A stretch of 64,000 nt of DNA. It comes from Roseiarcus sp963741405. Its GTDB lineage: Bacteria; Pseudomonadota; Alphaproteobacteria; Rhizobiales; Beijerinckiaceae. Shown piece after piece: positions 57,922 to 64,000 of this stretch; position 1 is the stretch's first letter; every line of letters starts with the position of its first letter. The DNA is taken from positions 558,001 through 622,000 of the forward strand of contig CAVUHX010000037.1 in NCBI GenBank assembly GCA_963741405.1, in the 5' to 3' direction. The notes beneath the pieces are model-generated. The model had not been told where the DNA came from. It was given only the letters and a program-made list of their open reading frames with translations, and searched no databases. Made by a program: the position numbers and the translations under genes.

Positions 57922-58476
57922 ATGAAACGAACAGCGAGCAGGCTCACGATGTCCATGTTGCGCACGGCCGGCCTCCTCGCCGCGCTCGTCCCTCTTTCAG
58001 CGGCCCTTTCGCCGGCGCACGCCGATTCGCTGGACCCGGACCTGATTTTCAGCAAATCGACCACGTTCAAGTTTCTGACCCCGAACGACAAGCTCTCCGT
58101 CTATGGCGTCGACGACCCGGCGGTCGAGGGCGTGGCGTGCCACTATACCGCGCCGGAAAAAGGCGGCGTCGCCGGCGCTCTCGGCCTGGCCGAACAGACC
58201 TCCGACATTTCGCTCGCCTGCCGCCAGTACGGGCCGATCAAATTCAAGGAGAAATTTTCTCAGGGGGATGTCGTGTTCAGCGAACGGAGATCGATCTTCT
58301 TCAAGAAGATGCAGATCGTCCGGGGGTGCGACACGAAGCGGAATATTCTGGTCTATATGACTTACAGCGACAAGCTGGTCGAAGGCTCGCCGAAGAATTC
58401 CACCTCGACCGTACCGATCCAGCCGTGGGGGGCTGGGACCGCCGACGTTCAGAAATGCGCGGATTTTCTTCGGTGA
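57922..58476 (+). CDS. creA: CreA family exported protein
   Basis: 184 residues. A signal peptide of ~35 residues ends AHADS. The body DPDLIFSKSTTFKFLTPNDKLSVYGVDDPAVEGVACHYTAPEKGG and DISLACRQYGPI, QIVRGCDTKRNILVYMTYSDKLVEGSPKNSTSTVPI match the CreA family, periplasmic proteins of unknown biochemical role. Cysteines in VACHY, LACRQ and RGCD may form disulfides. ATG at 57922 chosen because the signal peptide starts there. Confidence 0.9.
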   Translation: MKRTASRLTMSMLRTAGLLAALVPLSAALSPAHADSLDPDLIFSKSTTFKFLTPNDKLSVYGVDDPAVEGVACHYTAPEKGGVAGALGLAEQTSDISLACRQYGPIKFKEKFSQGDVVFSERRSIFFKKMQIVRGCDTKRNILVYMTYSDKLVEGSPKNSTSTVPIQPWGAGTADVQKCADFLR

Positions 58477-58537
58477 GAGGGGCCGGCGAGCGCCGCTCCT
58501 GAGAAAGTCGGGGCTGGACGCGATTCTCCACGCTGCG

Positions 58538-58789
58538 GTGATTTATCGGTTCGGAACCGCGGACGCGGCGAACGTGCCCTTGGCCGTCTATATCGCGATT
58601 TACACCGTTCTCGCCCTGCTCGTGTTCCTGAGCGTTCGATACTCGGTCCTCGCGGCCCTGCTTCTGGCCCTGAGCGGCTTCGTCGGTCTGACGGTCACGT
58701 TCAACGCGCCAAAGCGCTCCGACAAGACGATCTGGGTCGTCAACCTGCTGACGGTCCTCTCCGCGGCGTACCTGCTGGTCCTCGCCTGA
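58538..58789 (+). CDS. Small two-helix membrane protein
   Basis: 83 residues with hydrophobic segments at about 13-33 and 36-54 and a third near 66-82 (VVNLLTVLSAAYLLVLA). GTG start; no family recognised. It lies 61 bp after creA on the same strand, so co-transcription is possible. Confidence 0.55.
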   Translation: MIYRFGTADAANVPLAVYIAIYTVLALLVFLSVRYSVLAALLLALSGFVGLTVTFNAPKRSDKTIWVVNLLTVLSAAYLLVLA

Positions 58790-58890
58790 CGCGCGGGGGC
58801 GCGGGCGGCACGCGTCAAATCGGCCGCGCCCGCTTTCCCTCGCCGGCCGGATGAGGGCAAGCGGCGCGCGATTCGTTCAGAAAAGTCGCT

Positions 58891-59334
58891 CTAAGGCTTC
58901 GCCGCCTTCGGCCGGCCGCCCTTGTGAGCGCCGGCTTTCCGTCCGAATTGGCCGAGTCCGATCTCTTTCGCCATGGCCGACCGTTGCGCCGCGTAGTTGG
59001 GCGCGACCATCGGATAGTCCGGCGGCAGCTTCCATTTTTCGCGATACTGCTCCGGCGTCAGGCCGAACCCCGCCAGATGGCGCCGCAGCGACTTGAACTT
59101 CTTTCCATCCTCGAGACAGATCAGGAAGTCCGGGGTGATCGACTTGCGGATCGAAATCGCCGGCGCTTTCGCCTCGAGCGGAGGCGGCGCGCTCTCCGGC
59201 CCGGCTTCGAGCCTGGTCACGGCCGTATGCAGCGCCAGGATCAGAGCGGGCAATTCGCTCGGCGGCACGGAATTGTTCGAGACGAAAGCCGCCGTCATCT
59301 GCGCGGCAAGCTCGATCGGACTGAATGTCCCCAT
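58891..59334 (-). CDS. mucR: MucR/Ros-family transcriptional regulator
   Basis: 147 residues. The DNA-binding domain is SITPDFLICLEDGKKFKSLRRHLAGFGLTPEQYREKWKLPPDYPMVAPNYAAQRS. Only C73 and H86 of the four zinc ligands of the Ros fold are present: D76 replaces the second cysteine and the position of the last histidine is glycine (G91). Some related proteins fold without zinc. MucR proteins bind AT-rich promoters and often control exopolysaccharide genes, which fits the glycan locus at the start of the window. Confidence 0.9.
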   Translation of the reverse strand: MGTFSPIELAAQMTAAFVSNNSVPPSELPALILALHTAVTRLEAGPESAPPPLEAKAPAISIRKSITPDFLICLEDGKKFKSLRRHLAGFGLTPEQYREKWKLPPDYPMVAPNYAAQRSAMAKEIGLGQFGRKAGAHKGGRPKAAKP

Positions 59335-59675
59335 TGTTGATTTCCATCCCTAATGGAATTGAGTCGCTCACCCTTACGCCCGGTCCGTCGGCTCGTCGAT
59401 GGCGGATTCAAACAAATTCTGTGAATCGGCGTGACGTTTGGCCTCCAGACGCCGTCGGCGCCGACCATCCCCCCCCCGCTCGGAGCTAGGGGTTCGCCGG
59501 TCCCGGCTAGGCTGGATATCGGCTCGCGCCAGCGCCAGACGCGTCCGGGCGTCGCGATCCTGCCGGAGCCGGGCGACGCTGTTCCGCCTGCCCGTCTTTC
59601 CGGCGAACGTCGTCGTCCTGCTGCGGGGAGGTTTGCGGCACTCTCCCGCCCCGACGAACAGCCGCAGCGCCGACC
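59335..59675. other. Intergenic region upstream of mucR
   Basis: About 340 bp, moderately AT-rich directly upstream of mucR (TTGTTGATTTCCATCCC and TTCAAACAAATTCTG). Probably the mucR promoter and possibly its own MucR-binding site. No gene supported. Confidence 0.4.
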
Positions 59676-61013
59676 TCATTGCTTCGCGGGCAACCTCCGC
59701 AGCTGGCGCTGCAGCTGCCGGTTGAGCGGACTCGACGGCCTCTGCGCCGCGCGCTCCGCCAGCAGCGCGCGGGCGAGAGGCGCTTTGTGCGCCCGCATCG
59801 CCGCCTCGATGAAAGTCAGTTGGACAAGATCACACTGGGCGAGGCTGCCGCCGCAGCGATCCGAGACATGGCGCACGCGGGTCAGCAATTCGACGCAAGC
59901 GTCATAGTCGCCGCCGGCGAAAGCCAGCAACGCTTGGCAGAGCGGAAGCGCCAGCGCATCCTCCATAAGCTCCGGTGACGCGGCGGACTCGTCGGCGCGC
60001 GGAAGCGCTCCAAAGGCCCAGGAAGCGGCGGCCTTCCTTCTGGCGGCGGCGAAGGCGATGATCGCGTGCATCACATGGAAGGGCCGCGCGCCGACGAGCG
60101 GCTGCAAGGCCCACCGATCAGCCAGCAATCGCCAGCGGTCCCCGACCTCGGCATTGCGAATCCAAAGCCGCCAGAGCAGTGCCGATGCGTCGGCGAGCGC
60201 ATTCATGTCCGAGCCGTGCGCGCTCGCGATCTCGATGTCGTAGGCCGTGATCGCGGCGGCGAGATCGTCGGCGTCGAGATGGAACAAGGCCCTGTGCCAC
60301 GACAGATGCACCGAATATCCGGTTCCCTGCGCCCACGCCGCCTCGTTTTCGGTGAGGAACGCCAGACCCTCGCGGGCGCGTCCCTCCATTTCCAGGACGT
60401 GAGCGATGACATGGATGGCGCCAGGATGGCGGGGGTCGAAGTGAAGCGCGCGTCGCGCCGCTCTTTCGGCCTGGCGATACTGGCCGTTCTCCTCGAGGCC
60501 GAAGGCGTACATCGCAAGCAGACTCGCGTAGTGGGGCGCGCTGAAGTCCCATTCCGGCAGGACCTGCGCGATCCGATCCCGCAGCATGCGCCGCCGGCCC
60601 AGGCGGAAGTCGAGCGCGTGGGCGAGTGTCAGCGCGACGATGTCGCGCGGCCGGTCGATGACGATCGCTCCGTAGTGTTCGAGCGCATGCGCAGCATCGC
60701 CCGCAAGCCAGGCGCGCGCGGCCGCCGCGTGGCGGCGCGCGGGATCGTTCGGAGCCGGCCGCAGGGCCTCGATCGCGGCCACGCTCTCGGCGAGCGCGGG
60801 ACGCCCGGCGTCGTTGTCCGCGCGCACGATCAGCGCCAGACGCAGGCAATGAGCGGACACGCTATGAGGATCCGAACCCAGCGCCTCCTCGACTTCGAGC
60901 AAGGGATTTCCGCGGTGCGTCAGCATGAGCGCGAGCGCACGTTCGCAACGCGCCTGCGGATCGGTCGCCGTTGGAGCGACGAAAGCTTCGGGCAGGCGAA
61001 GACTGACGTTCAT
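59676..61013 (-). CDS. TTC38-like tetratricopeptide-repeat protein
   Basis: 445 residues. Helical repeats throughout, with EENGQYRQAERAARRALHFDPRHPGAIHVIAHVLEMEGRAREGLAFL and later GYSVHLSWHRALFHLD, matching bacterial homologues of human TTC38. The function is unknown. GGAGGGG precedes the ATG at 61013. It is divergent from an HxlR-type regulator, an arrangement suggesting regulation by that protein. No signal peptide, so cytoplasmic. Confidence 0.85.
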   Translation of the reverse strand: MNVSLRLPEAFVAPTATDPQARCERALALMLTHRGNPLLEVEEALGSDPHSVSAHCLRLALIVRADNDAGRPALAESVAAIEALRPAPNDPARRHAAAARAWLAGDAAHALEHYGAIVIDRPRDIVALTLAHALDFRLGRRRMLRDRIAQVLPEWDFSAPHYASLLAMYAFGLEENGQYRQAERAARRALHFDPRHPGAIHVIAHVLEMEGRAREGLAFLTENEAAWAQGTGYSVHLSWHRALFHLDADDLAAAITAYDIEIASAHGSDMNALADASALLWRLWIRNAEVGDRWRLLADRWALQPLVGARPFHVMHAIIAFAAARRKAAASWAFGALPRADESAASPELMEDALALPLCQALLAFAGGDYDACVELLTRVRHVSDRCGGSLAQCDLVQLTFIEAAMRAHKAPLARALLAERAAQRPSSPLNRQLQRQLRRLPAKQ

Positions 61014-61378
61014 GAGCCCCTCCGATCGGCGGTCGGGCGGATGTTCCGGTTCATGGGGAACCGGTCGCCGGAAGGTTTGCGGCGCTTGATGCCGCCGCCG
61101 GCTCCGGTTCTGTTCGCCGGCTCCCGATTTGGGCGGGTTCGGGGTCGCCGTTCTTGTCGAGTCGCGCGTGTGAATGGTAAACTCGCTCAAGTTCGCCTCC
61201 ATCTGGCGCAGCGTCCCACGGGACATGCGGCGCCGAAGCGCGTTTCGCCGCTTCCATGGAGGACATTTCACGAGTGTTCGTTCGGTCTCTAGTTCAAGAT
61301 CAGAACCCGGCCGGTATCGATTCTGAAGCAGCCAACTCACCGGGCGCAGCTTATGTTGATGCAGCAAGGGATTTGGCG

Positions 61379-62077
61379 ATGCCCGAGACCAGCTACAATC
61401 AGTTTTGTCCGGTGGCGATGGCCGCAGAGGTCCTCGGCGCGCGCTGGACGCTTCTTCTCCTGCGCGAGCTCGTTTCCGGCTCGACTCGGTTCAACGACCT
61501 GCGACGCGGCGTGCCGCGGATGTCTCCGGCCCTCCTGTCGAAGCGCCTGAAGGAACTCGAGGCCGCGGGGATCGTCACGCGCAGCCCCGTCGGCAGCGAG
61601 ACTGGCCTGTACGAATACCTGCTGACCGACGCGGGGCGCGAATTGAAGCCGGTCATAGAGGCCATCGGCTGTTGGGGTCACCGATGGATCGACCTCGAAG
61701 CCTCGCTCGGCAACCTGGACCCGAATCTTCTCATGTGGGACATGCGACGCAACATCGATCCGACGCCCATGCCGCAGCGTCGAAACACAATTCAGGTCAT
61801 TTTCAGGGATCTTCCGGAGACCCGGCGCAACTGGTGGCTCGTCGTCGAGCCGGGTCCGTGCGTCGACCTGTGCTCCGTCGACCCGGGATTTGACGTCGAT
61901 CTCTACCTGTCGACCGACCTGCGGACCATGACCGAGATCTGGATGGGTCACACCACGATCGGCCGGGCCAAGGAGCAGGGGAGCCTCCTCATCACCGGCG
62001 ACAGGCGGCTCGAATCCGACGTCGGAGCCTGGATGCGCCTCAGTCAGTTCGCGCGGATCGAGAAGAAGGTCGCGTAG
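61379..62077 (+). CDS. HxlR-type winged-helix transcriptional regulator with C-terminal extension
   Basis: 232 residues. The HxlR domain begins CPVAMAAEVLGARWTLLLLRELVSGSTRFNDLRRGVPRMSPALLSKRLKELEAAGIVTR, then YLLTDAGRELKPVIEAIGCWG. The second half (residues ~125-232) is an extension with VIFRDLPETRRNWWLVVEPG and DLYLSTDLRTMTEIWMG, which resembles an SCP2-like ligand domain. The ATG at 61379 is preferred because AAGGGA precedes it and the upstream in-frame part is poor in structure. Confidence 0.88.
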   Translation: MPETSYNQFCPVAMAAEVLGARWTLLLLRELVSGSTRFNDLRRGVPRMSPALLSKRLKELEAAGIVTRSPVGSETGLYEYLLTDAGRELKPVIEAIGCWGHRWIDLEASLGNLDPNLLMWDMRRNIDPTPMPQRRNTIQVIFRDLPETRRNWWLVVEPGPCVDLCSVDPGFDVDLYLSTDLRTMTEIWMGHTTIGRAKEQGSLLITGDRRLESDVGAWMRLSQFARIEKKVA

Positions 62078-62200
62078 GCCTCGGTCGGAGCGCCGCCCGG
62101 TTGGGCGCGGCCGCTCCCCTGCTTAGGCCCTCGGGCGCCCGGTCGGCGCGCTGAGGACTTCATCGCGACGGTCGCCGCCGCGTTCGCGAGGAGCCGCGGC

Positions 62201-62296
62201 GTCGGCAGACGCCGCCACGACGGCTTTCGTTTCGAGGACGGCCATGCGTGGGACGTCGAGATCGTCGACTATCACGAGAGGATACGGGAACAATGA
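62201..62296 (+). pseudogene. HigB/RelE-type toxin remnant (C-terminus only)
   Basis: Only the last ~30 codons are recognisable: FRFEDGHAWDVEIVDYH, the ending of the plasmid-maintenance killer (HigB, PF05015-type) toxins, followed by ERIREQ and a TGA overlapping the antitoxin ATG. No toxin N-terminus or start is seen upstream in any frame. The toxin is therefore lost, although the coupling to the antitoxin is kept. Confidence 0.65.
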
Positions 62297-62568
62297 AGGC
62301 CGTTCACCCGGGGCGAATCCTGCACCGCGAGCTCGAAAGCCGGGACATGTCCGCCAACGCGCTGGCGTTACGCATGCTGTCCGGCCGGATCGTCGACATT
62401 CTCAATGGCAAGCGCGGCGTCTCTCCCGAGGCGGCTCCGCGTCGCGCCCGCTTCTTCGGCAACAGCGCGATATTCTGGCTGAACCTCCAGACGGCTTATG
62501 AACTGGCGGTGGCCGAGGAAGCGCTCGGCAAGCGCATCGCGGAGGAGGTCAAGCCGGCCGCGGCGTGA
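62293..62568 (+). CDS. HigA-type antitoxin (XRE family), orphan
   Basis: 91 residues: VHPGRILHRELESRDMSANALALRML, GRIVDILNGKRGVSPEAAPRRARFFGNSAIFWLNLQTAYELAVAEEALG. This is the short HigA antidote family with an XRE HTH. The gene is intact and starts at an ATGA overlap with the toxin remnant, but no complete toxin is present. Different family from the higBA at 47 kb. Confidence 0.88.
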   Translation: MKAVHPGRILHRELESRDMSANALALRMLSGRIVDILNGKRGVSPEAAPRRARFFGNSAIFWLNLQTAYELAVAEEALGKRIAEEVKPAAA

Positions 62569-63006
62569 GAAGGGCGGCTTGGGCGGCGAGGCCACCGCCG
62601 GCCCGGATTGGCGCCCCCCGCTGCCGCATAGGGCGTCGAAAGACGCCCGTCTTTCGAGGGGCTTTGCGGGAGAGGGCTGGGCTGAGGGCAGGCTGGGCTG
62701 ATGAAATTCGACGCCTGCGGGGGTTCTTCTCATCTTCAAAAATCCGGTTGCGGATATTTGCCTCCGAGCGATCAATGACCGATCGCTGCCGGGCGCCGCA
62801 GGGGGACGGGCGAATGATAAAGGGAAAATATGCGCGTGCTCCCGTAACGTCTGGTCGGGTATTTCGCGCAAAGCTCAAGCCGCGCACGCTCGTCGGCGGC
62901 GGCGTGATCAAGGCGCAAATCGAAATATCGGCGAAGTAGCCGTCATGAGCCGGCCAAACCAAGACGACGCGACTCCGCAAACCGTCGAGCTCCGCGGGAG
63001 ACGTCC
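62569..63006. other. Intergenic region with a repeat and no firm gene
   Basis: About 440 bp. It contains a copy of the cloverleaf repeat at 62614-62675. A possible 54-residue ORF from ATG 62775 to 62939 (ending KAQIEISAK) has no recognised family and is left unannotated. Confidence 0.45.
62614..62675. repeat. Cloverleaf intergenic repeat, second copy
   Basis: Contains GGGCGTCGAAAGACGCCCG, identical to the core hairpin at 11500-11594, then CTTTCGAGGGGC and TTTGCGGGAGAGGG. The outer stem is less perfect than in the first copy. Confidence 0.75.
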
Positions 63007-63744
63007 ATGTACGACAACGAGCGCATCTATGCAGTTCGCCGTCTCCTGTTTCAGTATGTGCAGAGCCCGTCGCTCCGGCATCTCCGCGACCCGCAGTCGA
63101 TCGACAGCCTCGTCCAGCGCATCATTGAAACAGTGGACCGTCAGCCGTCCGTATGGCGCAAGTGGGAAGGCGAGCGCGAGGCCTTGCTGCGCGCCGCCGC
63201 CGACTGCTGGATTCCGATCGAGGACTTACGCCGGTTCCTGAACAGCCTTCCCGGGCCGGCGTTGACGACCACCGACGTGGCGCAGCGCCTGCGAGCGATC
63301 AACGAAGAGCCGTACAACAAATATCCCGACGAGGATCTGCGGCCGGGCTGCCTCGATCTTTACAAGCGCGAGGTCGCCGAGGGCACGGAACTGCCGGCCA
63401 TCGTCGGCGCGCTTCAGGAATTCGTGGAGCAGGAAAGCGAGCGCCGGCGCCGCGAAGCGGATGCGGCGTATCGCGAGCGTCAGAAGGAAGAGCGGGAAGC
63501 CCTGGAGCGCCGGTTCGTCTCGGGCGCAGACTGCAAGTGGACATCGGTCGGCGGGTCAAAGGCGCTCTACGTGCGCAAGAACGGTCGCGCCTATCGCCTG
63601 TCGCCGACAAAGGACAAGCGTTGGGATCTCTTCCGGATCCAGGATGTCGATGATACCGGCAAGCAGGTTGGCACTTACGGCTCCCGAGGCGACGCGTCCA
63701 AGGCGCTGGCCAAGCTGGCCTACGAACCGGAGCCACGTTGGTAG
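63007..63744 (+). CDS. Hypothetical protein with central charged helix
   Basis: 245 residues, MYDNERIYAVRRLLFQYVQ. Residues ~1-140 look helical (ALTTTDVAQRLRAINEEPYNKYPDEDLR). Residues ~140-175 form a highly charged helix (EQESERRRREADAAYRERQKEEREALERRF). The last ~70 residues look like a small beta domain (CKWTSVGGSKALYVRKNGRAYRLS). No family recognised; no signal peptide. The C-terminal domain could be a nucleic-acid or substrate-binding module, but this is not supported by a motif. Confidence 0.7.
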   Translation: MYDNERIYAVRRLLFQYVQSPSLRHLRDPQSIDSLVQRIIETVDRQPSVWRKWEGEREALLRAAADCWIPIEDLRRFLNSLPGPALTTTDVAQRLRAINEEPYNKYPDEDLRPGCLDLYKREVAEGTELPAIVGALQEFVEQESERRRREADAAYRERQKEEREALERRFVSGADCKWTSVGGSKALYVRKNGRAYRLSPTKDKRWDLFRIQDVDDTGKQVGTYGSRGDASKALAKLAYEPEPRW

Positions 63745-63846
63745 CAGGTTTCTCCGGCCATTCTCGAGCAGAGCTCCAAATGCTCCGACAACTCCCCGCC
63801 GCCCGCGCCAAAAAAATGTGCGGGAGGGGGGAAACAGCGCTGTCTG

Positions 63847-64000
63847 CTAAGTGGAGATCAAAAGACCTGGACGGAGACCAGGGGGTATCACGTCCCTCAA
63901 CCCCCACTTGATAGTGATCGGCGCTTCGCCATCCCACGATAAGAAATCGACTTCGCCACAATACAAGAACGGAGTCGGAGTCGAACCTGTCTTCTTCGTC
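63847..64000 (-). CDS. C-terminal end of a DUF3427-like protein, cut by window edge
   Basis: The frame from the window edge to TAG at 63847-63849 reads about 50 residues containing TPFLYCGEVDFLSWDGEAPITIKWGL and VIPPGLRP. The pattern PFLY-G-V-F-S--GE-PI-I-W-L resembles the C-terminal domain found at the end of some superfamily II helicases (DUF3427) and related restriction-type proteins. Only the end is present, so the family call is tentative. Confidence 0.5.
   Translation of the reverse strand, partial: TKKTGSTPTPFLYCGEVDFLSWDGEAPITIKWGLRDVIPPGLRPGLLIST

Noticed and set aside
62775..62939. 54-residue small gene
   Set aside because: It has an ATG and a plausible tail but no clear ribosome site, family or conserved context; left as intergenic.
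63950..64000. tRNA 3' half on the minus strand (GGTTCGACTCC present)
   Set aside because: The T-stem pairs at only two of five positions and no acceptor or anticodon arm fits. The same bases form a good C-terminal coding frame.

Overview
This window is a GC-rich stretch of chromosome from an alphaproteobacterium, most likely of the order Hyphomicrobiales (Rhizobiales). The evidence is the gene families and their order: an Usg-type protein, MucR, a DUF2093 protein, the hda/perM/purMN/ppk/ppx neighbourhood, sufBCDS-sufT and an Aap-type amino-acid ABC transporter. Genus cannot be fixed from sequence alone. A Beijerinckiaceae/Methylocystaceae-like host is a guess.

Layout. (1) 1-11.1 kb is a surface-polysaccharide region: GT4 and GT2 glycosyltransferases, a DegT-type aminotransferase, a DUF1796-like protein, an acyltransferase-3 membrane protein and an NAD-dependent epimerase. 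Parts of it are AT-richer than the rest and several genes are frameshifted. (2) 11.2-14.5 kb holds a small HicA-like protein, usg, and groES-groEL behind a CIRCE-like operator. (3) 14.5-20.3 kb is a minus-strand fatty-acid oxidation block: fused hydratase/3-hydroxyacyl-CoA dehydrogenase, thiolase, a GFA-type protein and acyl-CoA dehydrogenase. (4) 20.5-29.7 kb is housekeeping: DUF2093, rpsU, a TPR lipoprotein, accBC, hda, an AI-2E permease, a VOC protein, a CDP-alcohol phosphatidyltransferase, purM and purN. (5) 29.8-42.1 kb is ppk-ppx, sufBCDS-sufT and aapQMP, all plus strand.

(6) 42.1-50.3 kb is a mobile and toxin-antitoxin island. A decayed IS110 transposase is followed by a group II intron. 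The intron's reverse-transcriptase gene is split by a 2.2-kb serine-recombinase element with 21-bp terminal inverted repeats. HigBA, VapBC (flanked by about 100-bp imperfect direct repeats) and a complete IS1595-family element with a perfect 8-bp target duplication come next. (7) 50.5-64 kb holds a benE-like transporter behind three ~100-bp repeats, an FAD monooxygenase, a zinc-finger protein, a transglutaminase and circularly permuted ATP-grasp/alpha-E pair, creA, mucR, a TTC38-like TPR protein divergent from an HxlR-type regulator, an orphan HigA beside a toxin remnant, and the 3' end of another gene at the edge.

Overall signals. At least fifteen otherwise good genes need one or two single-base frame corrections, usually at short homopolymers, while many long essential genes are clean. 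This looks more like consensus error in the assembly than mass gene decay. The most interesting local structure is the nested IS110 / group II intron / serine-recombinase arrangement: excision at a shared TGATCA core would restore an intact 441-aa maturase reading frame. No CRISPR array, rRNA or convincing tRNA was found.
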